Source: Tannerella sp.
GTDB lineage: Bacteria > Bacteroidota > Bacteroidia > Bacteroidales > Tannerellaceae
DNA: 14,235 nt
Assembly: GCA_031288935.1 (NCBI GenBank)
Contig: JAITQL010000125.1
Span: 1 to 14,235, forward strand
Direction of reading: 5' to 3'
The position numbers and the translations under genes are program-made. The notes below the pieces were generated by a model. It searched no databases. It saw only the letters and a program-made list of their open reading frames with translations, and had not been told where the DNA came from. Positions 7,549-14,235 of the stretch are shown here, in pieces (within the stretch, counting starts at the first letter, position 1; every line of letters starts with the position of its first letter).

Positions 7549-9249
7549 ATGAACAAGGCAGGATTATTTATTACCGTTATTCTTTTCTGCTCCTGTGCCA
7601 ACCGCACGGAGCTGTCAAAAACGGATGCGCCGGACGCCGCGCCGCGCATCGTGAACATCATTCACTTTATCCGGCAGTCGGAACCGCGTGACGGGGATGT
7701 TACCGAAGACGTGCTTTACGAAACGGTGGTCGAACAGGTGAAACTGTTAAGGCAGTACCGGTTGCCGGGCACTTTTCTGCTGCAATACGATGCACTGCTC
7801 AACCCCCGCTATCGGGAGCTGCTGAAAAACGAAACCGTTCCCGGTTCCGAGATCGGCGCATGGTGGGAAATCACGCAGCCGCACGTGGAAGATGCCGGCA
7901 TGAAATGGCGCGGACGCTACTCGTGGGACTGGCATGCCGACGTCGGTTTCGCCACCGGATACACGCCCGCCGAACGTGAAAAACTGGTAGACGTCTACAT
8001 GGCAAAGTTCAAATCCGTCTTCGGGAAATATCCCGCTTCGGTCGGATCGTGGTTTATTGATGCGCATACGCTGGGATACCTGTACGACAGGTACGGCATT
8101 GTCGCCTCCTGCAACTGCAAGGATCAGGTCGGGACGGACGGCTATACCCTTTGGGGCGGTTACTGGAACCAGGCGTACTATCCCAGCCGGAAGAACGCCT
8201 ACATGCCGGCACAAACCGGGGCGGGGCAAATACCGGTGCCGGTATTCCGCATGTTGGGCAGCGATCCGGTTTACCAGTACGATACCGGACTGGGCAGCGG
8301 CAGCCAGGGCGTTATTTCGCTGGAACCCGTCTATCAGGAAGACGGAGGCGGAGGCGACCGCCGCTGGGTGGAATGGTTTTTCCGTTCCATGTTCGACGAA
8401 CCGTGCCTGGCGTTCAATTACGTGCAGGCGGGACAGGAAAACTCCTTTACATGGGCTGGCATGCAAAAGGGATTGACGATGCAAATCCCGCTGCTCGATT
8501 CGCTGCGCAAGCAGAACAGGGTACGCATCGAGACGCTGGAAACGTCAGGCCGCTGGTTTCGGAAAAACTATCCCGTAACGCCCTCTACCGCCGTCACCGC
8601 GCTTACCGACTACCGGACGCCGGAGCGCAAAACCGTCTGGTTCAACAGCCGCTTCTATCGCGCCAACCTGATATGGGAAGAGGGGACGTTCCGTTTCCGC
8701 GACATTCACCTGTTCGACGAACGGTTCGCATCGGACTACCTCACCCGGGCCGGCACGTCCACCCAGTGCATTTATTCCACCTTGCCCGTGGTCGACGGAT
8801 TCCTGTGGAGCACGCGCGATGAAAAAGCCGGTCTGCGCATAATCGACGGACAGGGACAGTCGCCGTCGACCGGGTCGCCGACTGTTTCCGAACTCCCCGG
8901 CGACGTATTGAAGGTCGCGTTTGAAACCGTGTCGGAGCAGGCGTTCGAGATTGTTTTTCATGAAGACGGTTTCGAGGTCACCTGTACGAAAGGAGGCGGT
9001 ACGGGGTGGGCGATGGAATTGAAAACCGCACCGGGCGCCGAACTCCCGTTTCAATCCGTCGAAAGCAACCGGGTCAATGCCCTGCTGAAGGGTTTTGCCT
9101 ACGGTATCACCTGCCGGGAAGGACGCTTTATCAGCGCCGGAGACGGCGGCGGCGTATTCCGCATCCAGCCGTCCGGCAACAAAATCGCGGTTGATTGCAG
9201 CGAAAGGCAGTTGGAAATCACTCCGCATACGTGCGGCGTAAATGAATGA
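7549..9249 (+). CDS. Lipoprotein with polysaccharide-deacetylase-like barrel
   Basis: A 566-residue probable lipoprotein. ATG 7549 gives MNKAGLFITVILFCSCANR, a signal peptide with Cys14 and Cys16 as lipidation candidates. An upstream in-frame start at 7363 is less likely because it runs through inverted repeats and buries the signal peptide. The region at about 33-240 (IVNIIHFIRQ, GTFLLQYDALL, GSEIGAWWEI, SVGSWFIDAHTLGYLYDRYG) looks like the barrel fold of polysaccharide deacetylase/glycoside hydrolase-like proteins of Bacteroidota. The classic NodB motif TFDDG is not visible, so deacetylase activity should not be assumed. The C-terminal half (about 350-566) looks beta-rich and may be an accessory domain. 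It lies downstream of susD but is separated by two terminators, array 2 and its own possible promoter. A role on the glycan imported by the Sus pair is an inference from position. Confidence 0.68.
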   Translation: MNKAGLFITVILFCSCANRTELSKTDAPDAAPRIVNIIHFIRQSEPRDGDVTEDVLYETVVEQVKLLRQYRLPGTFLLQYDALLNPRYRELLKNETVPGSEIGAWWEITQPHVEDAGMKWRGRYSWDWHADVGFATGYTPAEREKLVDVYMAKFKSVFGKYPASVGSWFIDAHTLGYLYDRYGIVASCNCKDQVGTDGYTLWGGYWNQAYYPSRKNAYMPAQTGAGQIPVPVFRMLGSDPVYQYDTGLGSGSQGVISLEPVYQEDGGGGDRRWVEWFFRSMFDEPCLAFNYVQAGQENSFTWAGMQKGLTMQIPLLDSLRKQNRVRIETLETSGRWFRKNYPVTPSTAVTALTDYRTPERKTVWFNSRFYRANLIWEEGTFRFRDIHLFDERFASDYLTRAGTSTQCIYSTLPVVDGFLWSTRDEKAGLRIIDGQGQSPSTGSPTVSELPGDVLKVAFETVSEQAFEIVFHEDGFEVTCTKGGGTGWAMELKTAPGAELPFQSVESNRVNALLKGFAYGITCREGRFISAGDGGGVFRIQPSGNKIAVDCSERQLEITPHTCGVNE

Positions 9250-9304
9250 TTGGTACAAACCGGCGGCCGGTGAACCGTCTGTCTGCAGGATTACAGGGTG
9301 GGGT

Positions 9305-9355
9305 AAAAAAAAAACGGGTATCCGCCTTTCCCGTCCGAATCGGGGAGGGATACCC
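9305..9355 (-). terminator. Intrinsic terminator of nadB (minus strand)
   Basis: Read on the minus strand, GGGTATCC (plus 9348-9355) and GGATACCC (plus 9316-9323) form an 8-bp stem, followed by G and ten T residues (A run at plus 9305-9314). A smaller ACGGG/CCCGT hairpin is an alternative stem before the same T-tract. The terminator lies about 200 bp beyond the nadB stop, so the nadB transcript would run through array 3. Its upstream stem arm lies in the outermost unit of array 3. Confidence 0.7.
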
Positions 9356-9487
9356 TCCAGGCTTAGGGGGGGTCGACACCCTTAACCTGGAACGGGAGAC
9401 CCTCCTGGCTTGGAACGGTCGACACCCTTAACCCTGGAGGGTCGACCCTCCAGGGTTAGGAGGGTCGACACCCTTCATCCCGGAGGG
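9348..9487. repeat. Array 3: 23-bp tandem array with GTCGAC cores and a 30-bp palindrome
   Basis: GTCGAC starts at 9372, 9418, 9441 and 9464, and a variant GGAGAC sits at 9395, so the period is 23 bp. A worn 24-bp unit (GGATACCC...) leads at 9348. Two unit types alternate. Type A has GTCGACACCCTTAACC then TGGA. Type B has a GACCCTCC core with GGGTTAGG or GGCTTGG. Neighbouring B and A units are near reverse complements. At 9429-9458 they make a perfect 30-bp palindrome centred on the GTCGAC at 9441-9446; with the outer GTCGAC copies it extends imperfectly to 9418-9469. The array lies between convergent genes. Its period is not a multiple of three, so it cannot be a peptide repeat. It may stop transcription from both sides; other functions are unknown. 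Confidence 0.88.
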
Positions 9488-9558
9488 GGAGCGTTTCATT
9501 GCAGGCCGTTGACCCGCAATCTGTTTGCGGAGGGAATACGGCATGGCGGAGGGGGCGT

Positions 9559-11127
9559 TTACTTGTTCGGCGGATAGTCGAGCGTGTAATGCAGTCCCCG
9601 GCTTTCCTTCCGTTCGATGGCCTGGCGTGTAATCAAGTACCCTACGTTGATCATGTTGCGCAGCTCGCAGATGTCCCGCGACGCGATGGATCGCTTGAAA
9701 AGGCTTTCCGTTTCCTCGTACAGGATGTCGAGCCTTACCCATGCCCGTTTCAGCCGCAGGTCGGAACGTACAATGCCGACGTAGGTGGACATGATTTGCC
9801 CGACTTCCTTGATGCTTTGCGTGATCAGCACCATTTCTTCCGGCGAGCGGGCGCCCTGGTCGTCCCAGTCGGGGATGCGGGTTTGCCAGTCGTAATTTCC
9901 AATGGCGTGCAGGCTGTGCCGGGCGGCTGCGTCGGCGTAGACCACCGCCTCGATCAGCGAGTTGGAGGCCAGCCGGTTGCCGCCGTGAAGACCGGTGCAG
10001 GCGCACTCGCCCACGGCATACAGGCGTTCGATGGACGTGCAGGCGTCCAGATCCACCAGAATGCCCCCGCAGAGGTAGTGGGCGGCAGGCGCCACCGGGA
10101 TGCAGTCCTTCGTAATGTCAATTCCCAGGCCGAGGCATTTCCGGTAGATCGTGGGGAAATGCCGTTTCGTTTCCCCGGCATCCTTGTGTGTGACATCGAG
10201 ATAGACGTGGTCGTCGCCGCGGGTTTTCATTTCATTGTCAATCGCCCGCGCCACAATGTCGCGCGGCGCCAGCGAAAGCCGTTCGTCATACTTGTGCATG
10301 AACTCCCTGCCGTCCACCGTCCTCAAGACGGCGCCGTAGCCCCGCATGGCCTCCGTGACGAGGAACGAGGGACGGTCGCCCGGATGATACAGGGCAGTCG
10401 GGTGGAACTGTATGAACTCCATGTCCTTCACCGTCCCCTTTGCCCTGTAAACCATCGCGATGCCGTCGCCGGTAGCCACCATCGGATTGGTGGTCGTTTT
10501 ATACACCGCTCCCGCACCGCCGGTAGCCATCAGGGTTATTTTGGAAAGGAACGTATCAATCCGTCCCGTTTTCATGTCCATCACGTATGCGCCATAGCAG
10601 CGTATGTCCGGGGTTTGCCGGGTCACGGTAAGACCGAGGTGGTGCTGTGTCAGTATCTCGATGGCAAAATGATTCTCGAAGACCCGGATATTCGGATGCT
10701 TCTTCACCGCCCGGATAAGGCTGTCCTGAATCTCGGCTCCGGTGTTGTCCTTGTGGTGAAGAATCCGGAATTCGGAATGTCCACCCTCGCGGTGGAGGTC
10801 AAAGTCACCCTTCTCATCCCTGTCGAAGCTGACGCCCCAGCCGATCAGTTCGCCGATCTGCCGGGGCGCGTTGCGAACCACCTTTTCCACGGCGGCGCGG
10901 TCGCCGAGCAAATCGCCGGCAATAAGGGTATCTTCAATATGTTTATCGAAATTGTCAACCGTCAGATTGGTAACCGAGGCAACGCCCCCCTGTGCAAAAT
11001 AGGTGTTCGCCTCCTCCAGATCGGATTTGCAAACCAGCGCCACCGGCCCGCTGTCGGCCACCTTGAGTGCGAAACTCATCCCGGCAATGCCGGAACCTAT
11101 TACTAAAAAATCATATTTCTGCGACAT
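9559..11127 (-). CDS. nadB: L-aspartate oxidase
   Basis: A 522-residue cytoplasmic FAD enzyme that oxidises L-aspartate to iminoaspartate, the first step of de novo NAD synthesis; NadA then makes quinolinate. Visible: the N-terminal FAD-binding GSGIAG (11-16), AQGGVA (45-50), the HREGGHSEFRILHHKDNTG block (112-130), the ATGGAG (201-206) and FHPTAL (241-246) motifs, the EAMRG (259-263) and APRD (287-290) segments with likely substrate-binding arginines, PAAHYLCGG (347-355) and GECACTGLHGGNRLASNSL (373-391). Length is as expected and no domain is missing. The start at 11127 places MSQKYDFLVIGSG directly before the FAD motif. A TAAATTTG box lies upstream. It stands alone, with nadA and nadC not in the window. 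It converges on the lipoprotein gene and diverges from the DUF4271 operon. Confidence 0.96.
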   Translation of the reverse strand: MSQKYDFLVIGSGIAGMSFALKVADSGPVALVCKSDLEEANTYFAQGGVASVTNLTVDNFDKHIEDTLIAGDLLGDRAAVEKVVRNAPRQIGELIGWGVSFDRDEKGDFDLHREGGHSEFRILHHKDNTGAEIQDSLIRAVKKHPNIRVFENHFAIEILTQHHLGLTVTRQTPDIRCYGAYVMDMKTGRIDTFLSKITLMATGGAGAVYKTTTNPMVATGDGIAMVYRAKGTVKDMEFIQFHPTALYHPGDRPSFLVTEAMRGYGAVLRTVDGREFMHKYDERLSLAPRDIVARAIDNEMKTRGDDHVYLDVTHKDAGETKRHFPTIYRKCLGLGIDITKDCIPVAPAAHYLCGGILVDLDACTSIERLYAVGECACTGLHGGNRLASNSLIEAVVYADAAARHSLHAIGNYDWQTRIPDWDDQGARSPEEMVLITQSIKEVGQIMSTYVGIVRSDLRLKRAWVRLDILYEETESLFKRSIASRDICELRNMINVGYLITRQAIERKESRGLHYTLDYPPNK

Positions 11128-11147
11128 GTTTCATACTTTTCCGGCGG

Positions 11148-11155
11148 CAAATTTA
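11148..11155 (-). promoter_or_regulatory. -7 box of the nadB promoter
   Basis: On the minus strand TAAATTTG matches the Bacteroidales -7 element TAnnTTTG and lies about 20 bp before the nadB start. The -33 position, 19 bp upstream, is a poor TTTG match. The predicted leader is very short, about 14 nt. Confidence 0.55.
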
Positions 11156-11237
11156 CGCCATAAAACCGGATAATCGCACACCGGCGGGTAAAAACGGCGT
11201 TTTACGGAAGCGGACGCCAAAGGTTTTTCCGGCCGGA

Positions 11238-11268
11238 TTTCATTTTCCGGCAGAAAAGCGTAACTTTG
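11238..11268 (+). promoter_or_regulatory. Promoter of the DUF4271-hemD-rnpA-yidD-tatD operon
   Basis: TTTC (11238-11241), a 19-bp spacer and TAACTTTG (11261-11268) closely match the Bacteroidales consensus TTTG-N19-TAnnTTTG. Transcription would start near 11275. This rules out an in-frame TTG at 11266 as the start of the first gene, since it lies inside the -7 box. Confidence 0.75.
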
Positions 11269-11298
11269 CAGCGAATTTTGAATAGTTGGAAAAGGCTC

Positions 11299-12024
11299 AT
11301 GAACACTGATATTTTTGAGGGATATACAGGTATTCGCGTCGGAGACGAACAGTTCGTCATCGACACGCTGCTGCTTCTGGTCTTCCTGTTGCTGTCGCTT
11401 TTCGGAACAATCTTCCGCTTCCACTACCCCCTGTTTATGAAAATGATGAACGAACTCTTTTCAACAAGAGAGCGTCAAAATCTATTCTACGAAGCGGAAA
11501 TGTCCAACTTTTTTTGCACGGGATTCCTGAAGTTTCAGACGCTGTTCCTGTGCACGCTGTTTGCCTATCTGCTATACTGCAACCAAACGGATTTTCAAAG
11601 CACGGATCTTGCTTCGATCGTAATAACGACCGCTCTGTTCTTCATCATCATCAGTCTGTTTTACCTGTTTAAGCAGGGCATGTATTCGCTGAACGGACAC
11701 CTGTTCGGCGATAGCCGCAAATACAAGCGCTGGAACGCCAACTATCACTACATGTCGTGCATGTGGGGTATTTCGCTATACCTTCCCGTACTGTGGCTGC
11801 TGTTTGACCGCGAGCATCTTACAGCAGCTATACTGCTGTTCGCGCTCATCTACGCCGCATTCAGATTCACATTAATTTACATGACCGTTCGGATATTTTA
11901 CAGCAAAAATACCGGAATATTATATTTAAGTTCGTACCTTTGCGCCCAAGAAATTGTACCATTACTGTTTTTGTACGAAGGTATGAATTATTTGTATAAC
12001 ACAATTGAGGTAAGCACTTTATGA
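11299..12024 (+). CDS. DUF4271-family membrane protein
   Basis: A 241-residue integral membrane protein with about six hydrophobic segments (near 20-39, 77-94, 106-124, 153-169, 173-196, 207-227). A cytoplasm-like polar stretch (45-70) contains STRERQ, a short word often seen after the first helix in this family. It matches in size, helix pattern and gene context the DUF4271 proteins of Bacteroidota, whose function is unknown. The start at 11299 is preceded by GGAAAAGG and follows the predicted transcription start by about 24 nt. Its stop overlaps the hemD-like start (ATGA at 12021-12024), which suggests translational coupling. The steady link with hemD and rnpA does not by itself show a shared role. 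Confidence 0.83.
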   Translation: MNTDIFEGYTGIRVGDEQFVIDTLLLLVFLLLSLFGTIFRFHYPLFMKMMNELFSTRERQNLFYEAEMSNFFCTGFLKFQTLFLCTLFAYLLYCNQTDFQSTDLASIVITTALFFIIISLFYLFKQGMYSLNGHLFGDSRKYKRWNANYHYMSCMWGISLYLPVLWLLFDREHLTAAILLFALIYAAFRFTLIYMTVRIFYSKNTGILYLSSYLCAQEIVPLLFLYEGMNYLYNTIEVSTL

Positions 12025-12791
12025 CATTGAGTATTAAAAAACTACTGATATCGCAACCGAAACCGGCATCGGAAAAATCTCCTTACTTTGATATTGCAGA
12101 AAAATATGGGGTGGAAATAGATTTTCGTCCCTTCATCAAGGTAGAAGCCCTGACCGCGAAAGAATTTAGACAGCAGCGTGTGTCTGTTTTAGACTATACT
12201 GCCGTCATTTTTACTGCGCGGACAGCCATTGATCATTTCTTTCATCTCTGTGAAGACATGAGGATTCCCATACCGGACACAATGAAGTATTTCTGCATGA
12301 CGGAGACGGTTGCAGTTTATCTGCAGAAATACATTGTATACCGGAAGCGCAAGGTCTTTTACGGCCTGACAGGAAAACCGGAAGATTTGATGACCGTAAT
12401 CGGTAAACATTCGAAGGAAAAATACCTTCTTCCCGTATCCGACGTGCACAAGGACGATCTGATCCATCTGCTGGACAAGAAAAAGATCCATTACACGACC
12501 TCAGTGATGTACCGGACAGTGAGTAACGAGTTTTCCAAAGACGAGAAGTTTGATTATGACATGCTGGTTTTTTTCAGTCCGTCAGGAATTTCTTCCCTGC
12601 TGAAGAACTTCCCGGACTTCAGACAGGAAGACATCAAAATCGGCTGTTTCGGTTCGTCAACGGCAAAGGCGGCGATTGATGCGGGCTTGCGGCTCGACGT
12701 CGAGGCGCCCACGCCGGAAGCGCCTTCCATGATTGCCGCACTGGAATTGTACTTGAAAAGAGAATCCGGCGAGAAAAAGAATGGGCACTAA
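12021..12791 (+). CDS. hemD: Uroporphyrinogen-III synthase family protein
   Basis: A 256-residue cytoplasmic protein of the HemD family, which closes hydroxymethylbilane to uroporphyrinogen III with inversion of ring D, the branch point to haem, sirohaem and corrinoids. The two-domain pattern is visible: the N-terminal part with YTAVIFTARTAIDHFF (59-74), then the C-terminal part with YDMLVFFSPSGISSLL (179-194), IGCFGSSTAKAA (207-218) and EAPTPEAPSMIAALELYL (228-245). The family is poorly conserved, so activity is inferred from these blocks and from gene order. It starts within the stop of the DUF4271 gene (4-bp overlap), and its own end overlaps rnpA by 11 bp. No other haem genes are in the window. 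Confidence 0.85.
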   Translation: MTLSIKKLLISQPKPASEKSPYFDIAEKYGVEIDFRPFIKVEALTAKEFRQQRVSVLDYTAVIFTARTAIDHFFHLCEDMRIPIPDTMKYFCMTETVAVYLQKYIVYRKRKVFYGLTGKPEDLMTVIGKHSKEKYLLPVSDVHKDDLIHLLDKKKIHYTTSVMYRTVSNEFSKDEKFDYDMLVFFSPSGISSLLKNFPDFRQEDIKIGCFGSSTAKAAIDAGLRLDVEAPTPEAPSMIAALELYLKRESGEKKNGH

Positions 12792-13176
12792 ACGGGCGAC
12801 CTTTCCCAAAAGCGAACGGTTGTCGTGGAAGCGTCATATAGACAGGCTCTTTGCGGAAGGGCGGTCATTTATTTCGTATCCGTTGCGAATCGTTTATCTG
12901 GAGGTAAAAAGGGAGCAGACCGTTACGGGTATTTCCATACTTGTCAGTGTGCCGAAGAAAAAGCTGCGTCATGCCGTAGACCGTAATTGCGTCAAACGCA
13001 GGATACGGGAAAGTTACCGGTTGCGAAAACAGGATGTACTCCGCTCGTCTGCCGAAAACGACAAGGCTTTGTTACTGGCATTTCTCTACCTGGATACTAA
13101 AAAGAACTCGTTCGGTTCGTTGGACAAGGCAATGGAAAAGGCGCTCAACTCGCTTCGAACAACATTGGACTTGTGA
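12781..13176 (+). CDS. rnpA: Ribonuclease P protein component
   Basis: The 131-residue basic protein subunit of RNase P, which with the rnpB RNA removes the 5' leader of tRNA precursors. It shows the N-terminal [20 protein letters not shown] and the family signature with [18 protein letters not shown] (63-80), the RNR motif that contacts the RNA. The start at 12781 lies 11 bp inside the end of hemD; ATG with FPKSERL close behind is the usual layout. It is not beside rpmH or yidC, as in many bacteria, but keeps its partner yidD, 28 bp downstream. Confidence 0.95.
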   Translation: MGTKRATFPKSERLSWKRHIDRLFAEGRSFISYPLRIVYLEVKREQTVTGISILVSVPKKKLRHAVDRNCVKRRIRESYRLRKQDVLRSSAENDKALLLAFLYLDTKKNSFGSLDKAMEKALNSLRTTLDL

Positions 13177-13204
13177 ATTTGAAGTTTCACATTTGAAGAA
13201 CAGG

Positions 13205-13426
13205 ATGAAACGCTTTCTGACATCTCTCTTGTTGCTGCCGGTCTATTTTTACAAATACTGTATTTCTCCGTGGACGCCCCCATCCTGCCGATATACGCCT
13301 ACATGTTCCGAATATGCCGTGCAGGCGTTGAAAAAGCATGGCCCCCGGCGCGGGTTATGGTTAGCGGTCAAACGGATCGCCCGCTGTCATCCGTGGGGCG
13401 GCAGCGGATACGACCCTGTTCCCTGA
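13205..13426 (+). CDS. yidD: Membrane protein insertion efficiency factor YidD
   Basis: A complete 73-residue YidD protein, a small membrane-associated factor that assists YidC-dependent insertion. Visible: an amphipathic or hydrophobic N-terminus ([19 protein letters not shown]), the cysteine core [19 protein letters not shown] (28-46) and the closing [17 protein letters not shown] (57-73). The ATG at 13205, with AGGA close before it, gives the standard length; the longer open frame back to 13034 only overlaps rnpA. TatD follows after 10 bp. Confidence 0.95.
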   Translation: MKRFLTSLLLLPVYFYKYCISPWTPPSCRYTPTCSEYAVQALKKHGPRRGLWLAVKRIARCHPWGGSGYDPVP

Positions 13427-13436
13427 TTCCAGTCCG

Positions 13437-14063
13437 ATGATTTATATTGATATACATACGCATCAGTCTCCGCCGAATCCCGAAGACATAGCCGTCATCG
13501 CTGTGGATATCCGGAAGCCCTGCATGTCCGGATCGGAACGTTATGCGGTTGGTATTCATCCGTGGCAGGCAGATCAAACGGCTTTACCGCTTATACGGAC
13601 GCTGGCGGCACATCCGAATGTGGTAGCTGTCGGAGAGGTCGGCCTGGATAAATCCACATCTGCGACCTGGTCGATTCAGGAAAAGGTCTTTGCCGCACAA
13701 ATCCGGTTGGCCGGCGAAGTTCAAAAACCGCTGATTATCCATTGCGTCAAGGCATGGCAGGAACTGATGGCCATCCGGAAGGCCGTTCGTTTGGATATCC
13801 CCTGGATTATTCATGGTTTCAGAGGAAACGGGATGCTTGCCGGTCAATTACTTCGCGCCGGATTCTTTCTATCGTTCGGTCTCCGTCACCAGGCGGAAGC
13901 CGTTCGTCAGGCACGGGAGGCCGGTCGCCTGCTGGCTGAAACGGACGATGAAGAAATTGGCATCAGAGATGTGTATGCTTCCATTGCCACCACGCTGGCC
14001 ATTCCGGAGGAATCGCTCTCGCAAGAAGTTTTCGTAAATGCAGGGAAGACGGGGATACTTTAG
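13437..14063 (+). CDS. TatD-family metal-dependent hydrolase (short form)
   Basis: A 208-residue amidohydrolase-fold protein of the TatD family; members are metal-dependent DNases or other hydrolases. Visible metal-site motifs: DIHTH (5-9), GIHPW (39-43), GEVGLD (66-71, Glu67), IHCVKA (101-106, His102), HGFRG (126-130) and LAETDD (166-171, Asp170). It is about 50 residues shorter than E. coli TatD and lacks the usual SPYL after the ETD motif, a form I associate with Bacteroidota. Last gene of the operon, 10 bp after yidD. No clear terminator follows. Family firm, substrate unknown. Confidence 0.87.
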   Translation: MIYIDIHTHQSPPNPEDIAVIAVDIRKPCMSGSERYAVGIHPWQADQTALPLIRTLAAHPNVVAVGEVGLDKSTSATWSIQEKVFAAQIRLAGEVQKPLIIHCVKAWQELMAIRKAVRLDIPWIIHGFRGNGMLAGQLLRAGFFLSFGLRHQAEAVRQAREAGRLLAETDDEEIGIRDVYASIATTLAIPEESLSQEVFVNAGKTGIL

Positions 14064-14142
14064 CGCCTGAAATCAGATGTAAACAGCAGAAGATACAGGT
14101 AGAATCGCGAGAACTGAGTGAATGAGTTAAAACCTCGTCCGG

Positions 14143-14235
14143 ATGCGCAAGTCGGCGGCGGGTACTGCGGGGGAAATCGTTTTTACCTGGAAGGTACAAT
14201 ACGACAAAGCCCAATGGCTTGTACGGGTCACTACT
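14143..14235 (+). CDS. Possible start of an unrecognised gene, cut by the window end
   Basis: An ATG at 14143 opens a frame of 31 codons without a stop to the end of the window (begins MRKSAAGTAGEIVFTWKVQY). An in-frame stop at 14128-14130 bounds it upstream. No good ribosome site is seen and I do not recognise the protein. It may be a chance frame; the 80 bp before it hold nothing else I can support. Confidence 0.25.
   Translation, partial: MRKSAAGTAGEIVFTWKVQYDKAQWLVRVTT

Noticed and set aside
9499..11106. Long plus-strand open frame of 535 codons opposite nadB
   Set aside because: It is the antisense shadow of nadB, which has full family motifs on the minus strand.
13963..14214. Minus-strand open frame at the window end
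   Set aside because: It overlaps the TatD 3' end, has no family pattern and no start signals.

Overview
The window looks like a chromosomal segment of a member of the Bacteroidota, most likely order Bacteroidales. The evidence is a FecR/DUF4974 anti-sigma factor followed by a SusC/SusD outer-membrane pair, the gene order DUF4271 - uroporphyrinogen-III synthase - rnpA - yidD - tatD, and promoter-like boxes of the Bacteroidales TAnnTTTG type upstream of nadB (minus strand) and of the DUF4271 gene (plus strand). No genus is assigned.

Layout. Positions 1-506 hold no convincing gene: a 21-bp-period tandem array (array 1, 21-282), a REP-like inverted repeat (306-384) and a possible leader structure. 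Positions 507-6691 hold a nutrient-uptake locus on the plus strand: fecR-like anti-sigma factor, an STN-containing SusC-type TonB-dependent transporter and a SusD-like lipoprotein, closed by two tandem terminators. Positions 6776-7548 are a non-coding stretch with a second array (array 2, 6848-7288, 21 units of 21 bp) and two further inverted repeats. A lipoprotein resembling polysaccharide deacetylase/glycoside hydrolase barrels follows (7549-9249). It converges on nadB (minus strand, 9559-11127), and the gap between them holds array 3 (9348-9487, 23-bp period) and the nadB terminator. From a divergent promoter pair at 11148-11268 a tightly packed plus-strand operon runs to 14063: DUF4271 membrane protein, hemD-like, rnpA, yidD and a short TatD-family hydrolase. 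The last 170 bp hold only a weak partial ORF.

How the genes work together. FecR is expected to read the loaded state of the SusC transporter through the STN domain of SusC and to control an ECF sigma factor that is not in this window. SusC and SusD would form the import complex for an oligosaccharide or peptide, and the downstream lipoprotein may act on the same glycan. nadB belongs to de novo NAD synthesis. The last operon joins haem synthesis (hemD), tRNA 5' processing (rnpA), membrane-protein insertion (yidD) and a metal-dependent hydrolase.

The unusual part is the intergenic DNA. Three different short tandem arrays occur in about 9.5 kb, each in a gene-free gap around the Sus locus and its neighbour. 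All three are built from two alternating unit types (A-B dimers of 42, 42 and 46 bp). Arrays 1 and 3 share a GTCGAC core at fixed spacing and are arranged so that neighbouring units pair as hairpins. I do not recognise these arrays as a named element class.
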